From Flavobacterium sp. HJJ (GTDB lineage: Bacteria; Bacteroidota; Bacteroidia; Flavobacteriales; Flavobacteriaceae): a stretch of 64,000 nucleotides of DNA. The DNA is taken from positions 339,809 through 403,808 of the forward strand of contig NZ_JADKPR010000001.1 of the NCBI RefSeq assembly GCF_015351475.1, written 5' to 3'. The number at the start of each line of letters is the position of its first letter. Position 1 is the stretch's first letter. Shown here piece after piece: positions 46,749 through 55,893 of the stretch. Made by a program: the position numbers and the translations under genes. The notes beneath the pieces are model-generated. The model did no database searches. It was not told the DNA's origin and saw only the letters and a program-made list of their open reading frames with translations.

Positions 46749-47357
46749 CGTATTAAAAAAGTAGGTTTTTTGCCTTAAAACATATTTCAAAAATAAAAAA
46801 ACAATATTTATAGAATCACAAAACTAACATAATTTATTTTCACAAGCTTGTTAAGAAATTCTAAATAACTGAATTACAAATCCAAATTACCACGGCATTC
46901 GCATTTAAAAAAAGATAAACACGAATTTCACCAATTAACACTAATTCTTATCAAAATTGAAATCAAATTTTACAACTTTTACAGTTTCGAATATTTTGTG
47001 TAATTAAACAGCAATCTTAATTCGTGCAAATTAGTGTAATTCGTGTCAGAAACTTTTAAAAGCGAATGCCGTGCTAAATTACACAGTTTTAGTTTTTTTT
47101 TAAACATAAGACATTAAGATTCATTAAGCATAAATGAACACTATATCAGCTTAGGTTTTTAAATCATATAATCCGAAGAAATTAAAATATCTCAACGATT
47201 TTGTGATAAAAAGTCTAATTCAATCACAATAAGACCGCTCTCCAAAAAGTGGCTCCTATATTAATTCTAATTTTTATAAATTCGCACTTTAATCGAATTT
47301 CAATGCTAATTTGAAAGCCGAATTAAACAGCAATTAACAAATTTAAAAAACTTAACA
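46749..47357. other. Intergenic region between the secreted-protein gene and ridA
   Basis: About 600 bases. It contains MITE-like element B copy 2 (46891-47074), then an ACATTAAGATTCATTAAGCA string near 47109 related to the arms of the 8533-8595 hairpin, and AT-rich DNA. TAAATTCG near 47277 is a near match to a -7 box about 70 bases before ridA. Confidence 0.5.
46891..47074 (-). mobile_element. MITE-like element B, copy 2
   Basis: 184 bp bounded by CACGGCATTCGC (46891-46902) and its perfect complement GCGAATGCCGTG (47061-47072), with the inverted similarity continuing into TTTAAA. The direct repeat AAATTAC lies immediately outside both ends (46884-46890 and 47075-47081), as expected for a 7-bp target duplication. 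It is opposite in orientation to copy 1 at 31873-32058. No coding capacity. Confidence 0.75.
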
Positions 47358-47744
47358 ATGAAAAGAGAAAACATCTTAACTGGATCGCCTTGGGAAGACA
47401 AAATGGGATATTGCCGAGCAGTTCGTATCGGAAACATAATTGAAGTATCCGGAACAGTTGCAATCGTAGATGGTGAAAAAGTAAAAGCAGATGACGCTCA
47501 TGCACAAACTCTGAACATCCTTGAAAGAGTGGAAAAAGTATTGGAAGACCTTAATGTAGGAATGAAAGATGTGATCCGTACACGAATTTTCACAACCGAT
47601 GTTTCTACTTTTGAAGCCGTTGCAACTGCGCATGCTGCTTTCTTCAAAGACATCAAACCAACTACAGGATTTTACGGTATCAATCAATTGGTTGCTCCTG
47701 AATATTTGGTAGAAATTGAATTTACTGCTGTTGTATCAGAATAA
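47358..47744 (+). CDS. RidA family enamine/imine deaminase
   Basis: This 128-residue protein of the YjgF/YER057c/UK114 family hydrolyses reactive enamine intermediates such as 2-aminoacrylate. It contains VSGTVAIVDGEKV (about 35-47), DVIRTRIFTTDVSTFE (about 73-88) and a C-terminal VAPEYLVEIEFTAVV. An arginine in the VIRTRIF segment occupies the place of the catalytic RidA arginine. It lacks the signature G(A/S)RSC-type motif of strict RidA, so it belongs to a sister subfamily. Probably a single gene ahead of the CLC channel. Confidence 0.87.
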   Translation: MKRENILTGSPWEDKMGYCRAVRIGNIIEVSGTVAIVDGEKVKADDAHAQTLNILERVEKVLEDLNVGMKDVIRTRIFTTDVSTFEAVATAHAAFFKDIKPTTGFYGINQLVAPEYLVEIEFTAVVSE

Positions 47745-47810
47745 TTCGAAAAACATTATAATTTGTAATACTTTAGCATAAAAATTTATTTCAAAAAAGT
47801 ATTGCAGTTA

Positions 47811-49067
47811 ATGAATTTTCAAAAAATAAAACAAATAATGCTTATCATGCTCAAATGGATTTTCATTTGTGGTTTGATAGGCATTTTTTCTGGAACAGCA
47901 TCAGCTTTATTTTTAGTCTCATTAGAATTTGTTACTCAAATCAGAATCGAAAATACTTGGATTATTTGGCTCTTGCCTCTTGGAGGCTTACTTATCGGGT
48001 ATCTCTACTACATATCAGATTCTAAAATTTCAAAAGGAAACAATCTCCTTCTGGAAGAATACAATAAGCCTGAAAAACAGATACCCTTTTTGATGGCGCC
48101 ATTAGTTCTTTTAGGAACTTTGATCACTCATTTATTTGGAGGATCAGCGGGAAGAGAAGGCACTGCAGTACAGATGGGAGGAGCAATTGCCGATTTGTGT
48201 ACCTCAATTTTCAAACTGAATCATACTGAAAGGAGAACTTTAATCATTCTGGGAATCAGTGCGGGTTTTGCATCTGTTTTTGGGACACCGTTAGCGGGAG
48301 CGGTATTTGCCTTAGAAATTGTTTTTTTCAGTAAGATTAATTTCAAAAGCATTATTCTTTCTTTTCTGACCGCCTATATTGCTTATTTTACTGTTGAATT
48401 TTGGGAAATAAAACATACTCATTACAGTATTCCTGTGATCCCTGATATTAATTTTACAGCTTTATTTTGGGTAGTTACTGCCAGTATTTTATTTGGATTC
48501 GCAGCCTTGCTTTTTTCCAGAAGCACACATTTTTGGGGGAAATTATTTTCCAAAAACATAAAATATCCGCCATTAAGGCCTTTTATCGGCGGTACTGTTT
48601 TAGCTATTGTAATTTATTTTATTGGAACCACAAAGTATATTGGACTGGGAGTTCCCATGATTGTGGACGCGTTTTCAATTCAGAATGCCCCTTATGATTT
48701 TCTTCTAAAAATACTTTTCACTGGATTTACTCTTGGAGCTGGATTTAAAGGAGGAGAAGTTACTCCGCTTTTTTTTGTAGGTGCTGCATTGGGAAGCGCA
48801 TTATCAGTTATGATTCCTTTGCCAATTGCTTTATTAGCCGGAATGGGATTTGTAGCTGTATTCTCGGGGGCAACGCACACTCCTATTGCATGTACTGTCA
48901 TGGGAATGGAGCTTTTTGGAATTAACTGCGGTGTTTACATTGGAATTGCCTGCATTACTGCTTACTTTTTTTCGGGATCTGTCGGAATTTACAAATCCCA
49001 AATCGTGAAAGGACCTAAATCTATTTTGTATCAAAACATTAGAAAAAAGGGACTAAAATACCTGTAA
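47811..49067 (+). CDS. CLC-family voltage-gated chloride channel/transporter
   Basis: This 418-residue inner-membrane protein has about ten hydrophobic segments. The anion-selectivity region GGSAGREGTAVQMGG (about 106-120) holds the gating glutamate of GREGP-type motifs, with Thr in place of Pro. Further CLC signatures are GISAGFASVFGTPLAGAVFALE (about 145-166) and GAGFKGGEVTPLFFVGAALG (about 307-326). A terminal region shows VFSGATHTPIACTVMGMELFG. The protein is shorter than EcClcA and lacks CBS domains. It probably exchanges chloride or fluoride for protons. The ATG at 47811 is preferred over an in-frame TTG three codons upstream. Confidence 0.9.
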   Translation: MNFQKIKQIMLIMLKWIFICGLIGIFSGTASALFLVSLEFVTQIRIENTWIIWLLPLGGLLIGYLYYISDSKISKGNNLLLEEYNKPEKQIPFLMAPLVLLGTLITHLFGGSAGREGTAVQMGGAIADLCTSIFKLNHTERRTLIILGISAGFASVFGTPLAGAVFALEIVFFSKINFKSIILSFLTAYIAYFTVEFWEIKHTHYSIPVIPDINFTALFWVVTASILFGFAALLFSRSTHFWGKLFSKNIKYPPLRPFIGGTVLAIVIYFIGTTKYIGLGVPMIVDAFSIQNAPYDFLLKILFTGFTLGAGFKGGEVTPLFFVGAALGSALSVMIPLPIALLAGMGFVAVFSGATHTPIACTVMGMELFGINCGVYIGIACITAYFFSGSVGIYKSQIVKGPKSILYQNIRKKGLKYL

Positions 49068-49134
49068 CCTAATATTTCTTTATAATTTCTTAAATGTTTT
49101 CAACTTTTGGTTAAAAAATGTAATTTCGCAGACT

Positions 49135-50139
49135 ATGAATAAACAAGACATACAAGCGATACAGCTTTTATTATCAGCTCCTAAAAAGATTGCTATAATT
49201 CCTCATAGAGGTCCCGATGGAGACGCTATGGGCTCTACATTGGCATTATACCATTTTCTGCTAAAAAACAATCACTTTCCAACAGTTATTTCCCCAAATG
49301 ATTTTCCCGATTTTCTGACCTGGATGCCAGGTTCTGAAACGGTAAAAATATACGAGAAAGACAAAGAGAACTGCACTAAAATACTTGAAGAAGCTGAAGT
49401 AATTTTTACTTTAGATTTTAATGCACTCCACAGAACTGGTGAAATGGAACTGGTTTTAGAAAAACTGGCTGCTCCCTTTATCATGATTGATCATCATCAA
49501 AAACCTGATAATTATGCAGCATATACTTATTCGGATGTAGCTTTTGGATCTACCTGCGAAATGATTTATAATTTCATTTCTTTTCTGGATAAAAAACAAG
49601 ACTTAGATAAAACAATTGCAACCTGCATTTACACAGGAATATTAACAGACTCTGGTTCATTCCGCTTTCCAAAAACAACAGGAACAACGCATCGAATCGT
49701 AGCCGAATTAATTGACCTAGGGGTAGAAAACACACTCATTCCTGCTTTATTATTTGACAACAGCTCTTATAACCGCCTGCAGCTGCTGGGACGTGCTCTT
49801 CAGAATATGAAAGTCATGATGGAACATAAAACATCATACACTACGCTGACTCAAGAGGAATTAAACAGTTTTGATTACATAAAAGGAGATACTGAAGGTA
49901 TTGTAAATTATGGTTTAAGCATAAAAGGCATTGTATTTACAGCCATTTTTATAGAAAATAAAGAGGAAGGAATTATCAAAATATCTTTCCGTTCTCAAGG
50001 TGATTTTGATGTGAACCAATTTGCCAGAGATCATTTTCATGGAGGCGGACACAGTAATGCTGCTGGAGGGAAATCAGAAGTTTCAATGGAAGAAACCATA
50101 AGCAGATTTGAAAAATTAATACAAAATTTAAAAATATAG
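49135..50139 (+). CDS. DHH/DHHA1 phosphoesterase, NrnA-like (nanoRNase / pAp phosphatase)
   Basis: This 334-residue cytosolic phosphoesterase degrades short oligoribonucleotides or pAp. The metal-binding motifs of the DHH family are IPHRGPDGDAMGSTLAL (about 22-38), FTLDFNALHRTG (about 92) and the namesake IMIDHHQKPD (about 117). A later Asp is in GILTDSGSFRF (about 165). The DHHA1 domain ends with the glycine-rich FHGGGHSNAAGGKSE (about 302). It starts a cluster with gldI (4 bases apart) and two PPIase fusions, an arrangement I recall for gldI in other flavobacteria. Confidence 0.92.
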   Translation: MNKQDIQAIQLLLSAPKKIAIIPHRGPDGDAMGSTLALYHFLLKNNHFPTVISPNDFPDFLTWMPGSETVKIYEKDKENCTKILEEAEVIFTLDFNALHRTGEMELVLEKLAAPFIMIDHHQKPDNYAAYTYSDVAFGSTCEMIYNFISFLDKKQDLDKTIATCIYTGILTDSGSFRFPKTTGTTHRIVAELIDLGVENTLIPALLFDNSSYNRLQLLGRALQNMKVMMEHKTSYTTLTQEELNSFDYIKGDTEGIVNYGLSIKGIVFTAIFIENKEEGIIKISFRSQGDFDVNQFARDHFHGGGHSNAAGGKSEVSMEETISRFEKLIQNLKI

Positions 50140-50143
50140 CCCC

Positions 50144-50782
50144 ATGAATTATTTTAAAGTATTACTGATTGTTTTTTTCTCTGCCATTTTGGTATCGAGC
50201 TGCAAACAGCCTCAGGAAGCAAGAAGACCTATTTCGCATTCATCAGGAAGTTTCATGAAGCAGTCTATTGCCCGAAATAAAAAAATGATAGCAAATGAAG
50301 AGGATCAGATTGAAGCTGTAATTAAAAAAGATCCGACTAAACAATATATAGCTTCCAAAAAAGGATACTGGTATTATTATGAAACCAGAAACCTTAACGA
50401 CAGTCTTAATCCGAAAAAAGGTGATATTGCGCTTTTTGACTATGAAATAAAAGACTTAGACGGAAAGATTATTTATTCGCAGGAAGAATTAGAACCTCAA
50501 ATCTATAAAGTAGATAAACAGGAAATCATGATGGGATTGAGAGACGGAATCAAATTAATGCGAAAAAAAGAAAAAGTACACTTCCTTTTCACCTCACACA
50601 TGGGATACGGTTATCATGGAGACAATAACAAAATAGGGACTAACCAGCCTTTATTATGTACTGTGACACTTAATGATTTTATGCCAGAATCCGAGTATAA
50701 TAAACAAATGCAGACCACTGTTGCTGCTTCAAAAGTAAATGCCCCAGTAAAATCTAACACAAAAGACAGCTTAACCAATTAA
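50144..50782 (+). CDS. gldI: Gliding motility lipoprotein GldI (FKBP-type peptidyl-prolyl isomerase)
   Basis: 212 residues. A lipoprotein signal peptide ends in LVSSC (Cys 20). The FKBP domain covers about 95-190: KKGDIALFDYEIKDLDGKIIYS, then MGLRDGIKLMRKKEKVHFLF and MGYGYHGDNNKIGTNQPLLC. In F. johnsoniae GldI is required for gliding, and other Gld proteins fail without it, so a folding role for periplasmic or outer-membrane gliding/T9SS parts is inferred. Position next to an NrnA-type gene supports the identification. Its stop is 11 bases before the next gene, which also codes for a PPIase. Confidence 0.87.
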   Translation: MNYFKVLLIVFFSAILVSSCKQPQEARRPISHSSGSFMKQSIARNKKMIANEEDQIEAVIKKDPTKQYIASKKGYWYYYETRNLNDSLNPKKGDIALFDYEIKDLDGKIIYSQEELEPQIYKVDKQEIMMGLRDGIKLMRKKEKVHFLFTSHMGYGYHGDNNKIGTNQPLLCTVTLNDFMPESEYNKQMQTTVAASKVNAPVKSNTKDSLTN

Positions 50783-50793
50783 AAGAATTCAGA

Positions 50794-51918
50794 ATGAAAA
50801 AAAATATTTTATTTGTACTGCTTCTTATCACAGCTTTAATTTCCTGTAACAAAGAGCACAATAATCTGCCTGATGGCTTATACGCCGAAATTGAAACTAA
50901 CAAAGGGAACATCTTACTTGAATTAGATTATAAAAAAGCACCTGTAACTGTTGCAAATTTTATAACATTAGCCGAGGGAGAAAATGAATTTATTATAAAT
51001 GACACCCTAAAAGGAAAACCTTTTTTTAATGGATTAAAATTCCATAGAGTTATTAAAGATTTTATGATTCAGACCGGAGATCCGCTGGGAACGGGATCTG
51101 GAGATACAGGTTATAAATTCAAAGATGAATTTTCGGATATAAGGTTTGATAAAGGAGGAATTTTGGCAATGGCAAACAATGGTCCGGGCACAAACAGCAG
51201 TCAATTTTTCATCACCCATTTAGAAACACCCTGGCTGGACGGAAAACATACTATTTTTGGACATGTTGTAGGTTATAATCTCGAAGTGGTGAACAAAATA
51301 GAGCAGGATGACTTTATAAAAAGCGTAACAATTATCAGAAATGGTGAAGATGCCAAAAAGTTTGATGCCAAAAAAACTTTTTACGATTATTTCAAAGTAG
51401 AATCTGAAATCCAAAAACAAAAAGTAGCGGCTGAAGCAGCAGCAAAAAAAGAATACGAAATCAAATATAAAACCGTTTGTGATCAAAAATCGGCTCAATT
51501 CACAGCTTTAAAAAGTAAGTCATCTAAAACCGCTACCGGTCTTCAATATGTAATTACTAAAAAAGGCAATGGTAAAAAGCCAGCCAAAGGATCTATCGTT
51601 TATATCCATTATGCCGGATTTTTAGAAAACGGTACTTTGTTTGATTCCAGCCTTGAAGATGTTTCCAAAACTTTTGGAAAATTTGATCCAGCAAGAGCTG
51701 CTGCAAAACAATATATTCCAATTCCATTTCAAATTGGAAGAAAAGACGGTTTAATTCCTGGTTTCATAGAAGGAATCGAAAAAATGGCGATTGGAGATAA
51801 AGCAGTTATTTTTATTCCGTCTCATCTTGGCTACGGTGAAGCTGGAGCTGGAGATGTAATTCCGCCTAACACCAATATCATTTTTGAACTAGAATTAATG
51901 GATAAAATACCTAATTAA
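50794..51918 (+). CDS. Lipoprotein with fused cyclophilin and FKBP isomerase domains
   Basis: 374 residues. The lipobox is ITALISC (Cys 18). The cyclophilin domain spans about 28-190 (GNILLELDYKKAPVTVANFI, FHRVIKDFMIQTGDPLGTGSG and ANNGPGTNSSQFFITH with the QFFIT motif). A charged helical linker (about 205-245) follows. The FKBP domain is at about 250-374 (GSIVYIHYAGFLENGTLFDSS and GYGEAGAGDVIPPNTNIIFE). Both active sites look intact. It likely works in the periplasm or at the outer membrane on secreted proteins. It is a paralogue of the next gene and in the same operon as gldI. Confidence 0.92.
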   Translation: MKKNILFVLLLITALISCNKEHNNLPDGLYAEIETNKGNILLELDYKKAPVTVANFITLAEGENEFIINDTLKGKPFFNGLKFHRVIKDFMIQTGDPLGTGSGDTGYKFKDEFSDIRFDKGGILAMANNGPGTNSSQFFITHLETPWLDGKHTIFGHVVGYNLEVVNKIEQDDFIKSVTIIRNGEDAKKFDAKKTFYDYFKVESEIQKQKVAAEAAAKKEYEIKYKTVCDQKSAQFTALKSKSSKTATGLQYVITKKGNGKKPAKGSIVYIHYAGFLENGTLFDSSLEDVSKTFGKFDPARAAAKQYIPIPFQIGRKDGLIPGFIEGIEKMAIGDKAVIFIPSHLGYGEAGAGDVIPPNTNIIFELELMDKIPN

Positions 51919-51969
51919 CTACTTTTCGCGAAGATCAACAATTAAATGAACCATATAAAATTTTTAAAA

Positions 51970-53187
51970 ATGAAATCTAAAACCGCATTGACATTATTAC
52001 TCTTTTTAGGGATAATCAATCTAAACGCACAAAATACTCCAAAAAAAACTGCATCAAAAAAACCTCTAAACACTGCTTCAAAATCTGTGGCTGTTACTAA
52101 ACCGGCTGCAACTGATGGTATTTTTGCAACTATAGCCACCAACAAAGGAAATATCACAGTTCAATTGTTCTACAAAAAAACGCCTGTTACTGTAGCAAAC
52201 TTTATTAGCCTTGCCGAAGGAAAAAATCCATTTGTAACTATTGAAAAATTAAAAGGTAAACCTTTCTTTGACGGTTTAAAATTTCATAGGGTAATAAACG
52301 ATTTCATGATTCAGGGTGGAGATCCAGAAGGCAATGGTTCTGGAGGTCCTGGATATAATTTCAAAGATGAATTCAATGATTCAAAATTTGATAAAGCCGG
52401 AATATTGGCAATGGCAAATTCTGGCCCTGCAACGAATGGAAGCCAATTTTTCATTACTCATAAAGACACACCTTGGCTAACAGGAAAACATACTATTTAT
52501 GGACAGGTAACACAAGGAATGCCTATAGTGAATTCTATTGTGCAAAATGATGTTATTACAAAAGTTACTATTACCCGAAAAGGTGAAGATGCCAAAAAAT
52601 TTGATGCTGTAAAAGTATTCTCTGATTACTTTAACAACAAAGCTGAAGATCAAAAAAAACAAGCTGCAATAGATGCTGAGAACAGAAAAAAGCAAGCTGA
52701 ACTAGAAGCAGTGGCAAAAAGAGCTTACTTAGAAAAATATGCCCCAGTTATCAAAGCAAAACTAGCCTATTTTACTGCTGAAAAAGCCAAAGCGACTACT
52801 ACTCCATCTGGATTAGCTTACAGCGTAATAAAAAAAGGAAACGGTATTAAACCTGCTGATGGTTCTACTTTTTACTTCCACTATGCTGGTTATTTTGAAG
52901 ACGGAACACTTTTTGACAGCAGCTACGAAGAGGTAAGTAAAGAGTATGGAAAATTTGATGCTAACAGAGCCGCTCAAAACGGCTACAGATCATTTCCTTT
53001 TGAAGCTGGAAAAAAAGACGGCTTAATCCCAGGATTTTTAGAAGGAATTGGAACTATGTCTTATGGCGAAAAAATAATTGTATTTATACCATCTAACTTA
53101 GCTTATGGCGAAAGAGGTGCCGGCGGGGTAATTCCGCCAAATGCTAATTTAATTTTCGAATTGGAAATGTTTGAAAAACAGCAATAA
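51970..53187 (+). CDS. Periplasmic cyclophilin-FKBP fusion, second tandem copy
   Basis: 405 residues from the ATG at 51970, which gives a classical signal peptide (KSKTALTLLLFLGIINLNAQ) without lipobox cysteine. The frame start at 51946 would add eight residues. A Lys/Thr-rich stretch (about 20-45) precedes the cyclophilin domain (GNITVQLFYKKTPVTVANFI, FHRVINDFMIQGGDPEG, NGSQFFITH). A helical linker and FKBP domain follow (STFYFHYAGYFEDGTLFDSS, AYGERGAGGVIPPNANLIFE). It clearly arose by duplication of the preceding gene but is soluble rather than lipid-anchored. A strong terminator follows. Confidence 0.92.
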   Translation: MKSKTALTLLLFLGIINLNAQNTPKKTASKKPLNTASKSVAVTKPAATDGIFATIATNKGNITVQLFYKKTPVTVANFISLAEGKNPFVTIEKLKGKPFFDGLKFHRVINDFMIQGGDPEGNGSGGPGYNFKDEFNDSKFDKAGILAMANSGPATNGSQFFITHKDTPWLTGKHTIYGQVTQGMPIVNSIVQNDVITKVTITRKGEDAKKFDAVKVFSDYFNNKAEDQKKQAAIDAENRKKQAELEAVAKRAYLEKYAPVIKAKLAYFTAEKAKATTTPSGLAYSVIKKGNGIKPADGSTFYFHYAGYFEDGTLFDSSYEEVSKEYGKFDANRAAQNGYRSFPFEAGKKDGLIPGFLEGIGTMSYGEKIIVFIPSNLAYGERGAGGVIPPNANLIFELEMFEKQQ

Positions 53188-53204
53188 TCCAATTTTAAAA
53201 CATA

Positions 53205-53247
53205 AAAAAGCCACGATAACATATAACTATCGTGGCTTTTATTTTTT
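53205..53247. terminator. Bidirectional terminator after the PPIase operon
   Basis: AAAAGCCACGATA (53206-53218) and TATCGTGGCTTTT (53228-53240), perfect 13 bp, nine-base loop, A run before and T run after; lies between convergent genes. Confidence 0.92.
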
Positions 53248-53263
53248 TGAAGCAATCTAAATA

Positions 53264-53701
53264 TTACTTTTTAAACTTCCACTCAAATTCATCTTTAGCA
53301 TTGATGATCGCTCCAATCTCGAATTTAACTACCTCTTCAAATTCGGTTTGAAAAATTATCCAGTTCTCTTCATTAAAATAATTTTCAAAAGTATCAAACT
53401 CTTCCTGAGTAAATTTGGTAATTCCTTTTTGAGCCAGATCTTTTTTTACATCAGTAATTTTTCGATTAATTATTTTATTTCCAAATAATTCTAAATTTGA
53501 ACTGGAAGCTACTAAATATCCCAGTTTCATCTCCTCATCTTTATAAAAAGTCATTCGGATTTTCAGATCATTGTAAACAAAAATAACGTTATCATCTTCA
53601 TCCTTATAATTTTTATCAGGCTTGCCGTAAATGGCAGTAACATCATTTTGTTTCATTCCAAAAATGAGCTTATCAATTCCGTTTTTAAGATTTATTTTCA
53701 T
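53264..53701 (-). CDS. Small cytosolic protein of unknown function
   Basis: 145 residues, acidic, no signal peptide. The start NLKNGIDKLIFGMKQNDVTAIYGKPDKNY recalls the short beta-alpha 'F-G-M-...-V...G-x-P-D' opening found in SmpA/BamE-like folds, and two such units may be present (second near NLELFGNKIINRKITDVKKDL). This similarity is weak and no function is claimed. A TACCTTTG -7 box lies 26 bases upstream on the minus strand. Confidence 0.6.
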   Translation of the reverse strand: MKINLKNGIDKLIFGMKQNDVTAIYGKPDKNYKDEDDNVIFVYNDLKIRMTFYKDEEMKLGYLVASSSNLELFGNKIINRKITDVKKDLAQKGITKFTQEEFDTFENYFNEENWIIFQTEFEEVVKFEIGAIINAKDEFEWKFKK

Positions 53702-53726
53702 GTTTATACTTTTATTACTTTCTCTG

Positions 53727-53734
53727 CAAAGGTA
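53727..53734 (-). promoter_or_regulatory. -7 element of the small cytosolic protein gene
   Basis: TACCTTTG on the minus strand, leader about 22 bases. The nearest upstream TTG is 13 bases away, shorter than ideal. Confidence 0.5.
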
Positions 53735-53904
53735 TCTATTTTTATGTCAATAGTATTTTAACCCAAAACAAAAAACATATTTAAAATCATGGCAAAGACA
53801 GAAAATTCATAAAAAAATAAAACCATAATTTGTGCGGACTGCAGGCTGTATAAAAGGTTATTCTTTTTATTTTTCTTTTCCACAGCGTATTAGATAATTT
53901 AATG

Positions 53905-53912
53905 TATTTTTG
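53905..53912 (+). promoter_or_regulatory. -7 element of the TPR sensor kinase gene
   Basis: TATTTTTG; predicted leader about 15 bases to the ATG at 53931. The in-frame TTG at 53910 is part of this box, so it is unlikely to be the start. Confidence 0.6.
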
Positions 53913-53930
53913 AAAAAAAATCATTTATTA

Positions 53931-55850
53931 ATGTTTCAAAAGAGCATCTTTTTTTTATTACTTTTTTTAACTTTTTGCAGCAACCGTATTCACGCACGTA
54001 ATGATGACAATAAAATTATTGATTCATTAAAAACAGAATTAAAAAAGGCAAAAAAAGATTCTCAAAAGACAGTTTTATTAATAAAACTGTCCTCATACTC
54101 AGAATATATTGGGACTGATAATGCAATCCGATATGCAAAACTGGGGCTGCTTTATGCAAAAAAAACAAACAATAACGAACAGATTGTTTTGGCCTGCACC
54201 AATTTAGGCATTTCTTATGAAATAAAATCGGACTATCCTCATGCTTTAGAAAGTTTCTATAATGCTCTTCAAATCAGCGAAAAGACTAATGATCTTAAAA
54301 CAATCACTGCTTTATACAACAATATAGGGTTAATTTATATAGATCTTAAGAATTACAAACAAGGTCTTATTTTTTACAACAAAGCTTTAAAATTAAGCTA
54401 TCAGACAAAAAAAGAAAGAAATATTTCGCTGCTTTTAAATAATATAGGAGATGTATATCTGCAAAAAAACGAATACAAAAAAGCATTAATATACTTTTAT
54501 AAAGCATTAATAATTAACAAAAAAAACGAAGCGGTCACTGGAATTGGCATAAATCTTACCAACATAGGCATTTGCTATATCAACATCAAAAATTATGAAA
54601 AAGGAATTGAAATGCTCAATAAGTCTATAAGTACTTACAATGACAATTCAAATTTGTATAACACCTATAATCATTACGAACTTGGCCGTGCTTATTACTT
54701 AATGTCACATGACAATAAGTACTCTAATGATAAAAAGATTTATCTTAACAAATCTATCAGCCTGCTTGAGGATGTTTTAAAAAAATTCATAAAATACAAC
54801 TCTTTAAAAGACATTCAGGACACCTATTATTATTTGGCCGAAGGAAATAAAGACAAGGGAAATTTTAAAACATCATCAAACTTTTTTGAGCAATACGCCA
54901 AAATCAAAGACTCCATATTTTCTGAAGAAAGCGAAAAAAAAATGGCTAATCTTGACTTTCAAAGGGAAATTGATTTAAAAGACAAACAGATAGAAATCCA
55001 GACACTTAGAATATACAGTGACTCCCGAAAAGTATATTTTTTAATTGCAGTAGCTGCCGCTGTGGCTACATTATTGGGACTGTTTTTATTCTTATATATT
55101 TCAAAAAGAAGCAACAACGAATTGCTGAAAGAAAAAAACACTTTAATTTCAAATATCAATTTACAGAAAGATAAGTTTTACTCTATTGTGGCACACGATT
55201 TAAGAGGTCCCTTCAATGGCTTTCTGGGTTTAACCGAATTAATGGCCGAAGATATCGATGAAATGAGCAATGAAGAAATAAAATTTGCAGCCACAAATAT
55301 GAGAAGCTCTGCAAAAAATCTTTTTAATCTCTTGGAAAATTTACTGGAATGGACCCGCATGGAACAAAACTTAGTCCCATTTGAACCAAAAGAATATCCA
55401 TTAGAATCTACAATTTTAGACAGTATTCTCACATTACACGACATTGCGGAAAAAAAGGAAATAAGCATCAAAACCCAAATTCCAAATACTATCTCTGTAT
55501 TAGCAGATAAAAATATGTTTCAGGCAATAATTCGGAATACGGTTTTGAACGCAATAAAATTTACGCCAAAAAAAGGCACAATCGATATCCATGCCATAGA
55601 AACCCCCGCAGACATTACCATAACAGTTAAAGATACGGGAATTGGAATGAACCAAGATTTAATCGATGACTTATTTAAAATTGACACCAAAAATAATCGA
55701 ATTGGAACCGAAAACGAACCAAGCACTGGTTTAGGGCTGATTTTATGCAAAGAGTTTATCGAAAAACACAAAGGCCGGATCTGGGTCGAAAGCGAGGAAG
55801 GAAAAGGAAGTGCATTTCATTTCAGTTTCCCGAAAAAGCAGTATTCATAA
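53931..55850 (+). CDS. TPR-containing membrane sensor histidine kinase
   Basis: 639 residues. Signal peptide about 1-22. The periplasmic region (about 35-330) is built of tetratricopeptide repeats, for example ALESFYNALQISEKTNDLKT, GLIFYNKALKLSYQTKKERN and ALIYFYKALIINKKNEAVTG, each about 40 residues. A coiled-coil lead precedes the single TM (about 367-390, YFLIAVAAAVATLLGLFLFL). The HisKA region carries the phospho-acceptor in FYSIVAHDLRGPFNGFLG (His about 421). The HATPase domain has N in RNTVLNAIKF, DTGIGM and TGLGLILCKEFIEKHKG. No response regulator gene is adjacent, so it is an orphan kinase. The signal sensed is unknown. Confidence 0.9.
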   Translation: MFQKSIFFLLLFLTFCSNRIHARNDDNKIIDSLKTELKKAKKDSQKTVLLIKLSSYSEYIGTDNAIRYAKLGLLYAKKTNNNEQIVLACTNLGISYEIKSDYPHALESFYNALQISEKTNDLKTITALYNNIGLIYIDLKNYKQGLIFYNKALKLSYQTKKERNISLLLNNIGDVYLQKNEYKKALIYFYKALIINKKNEAVTGIGINLTNIGICYINIKNYEKGIEMLNKSISTYNDNSNLYNTYNHYELGRAYYLMSHDNKYSNDKKIYLNKSISLLEDVLKKFIKYNSLKDIQDTYYYLAEGNKDKGNFKTSSNFFEQYAKIKDSIFSEESEKKMANLDFQREIDLKDKQIEIQTLRIYSDSRKVYFLIAVAAAVATLLGLFLFLYISKRSNNELLKEKNTLISNINLQKDKFYSIVAHDLRGPFNGFLGLTELMAEDIDEMSNEEIKFAATNMRSSAKNLFNLLENLLEWTRMEQNLVPFEPKEYPLESTILDSILTLHDIAEKKEISIKTQIPNTISVLADKNMFQAIIRNTVLNAIKFTPKKGTIDIHAIETPADITITVKDTGIGMNQDLIDDLFKIDTKNNRIGTENEPSTGLGLILCKEFIEKHKGRIWVESEEGKGSAFHFSFPKKQYS

Positions 55851-55893
55851 ACCTCAACTCAAAATTTTAGGAGCAGAAACATTTGGCATTTTT

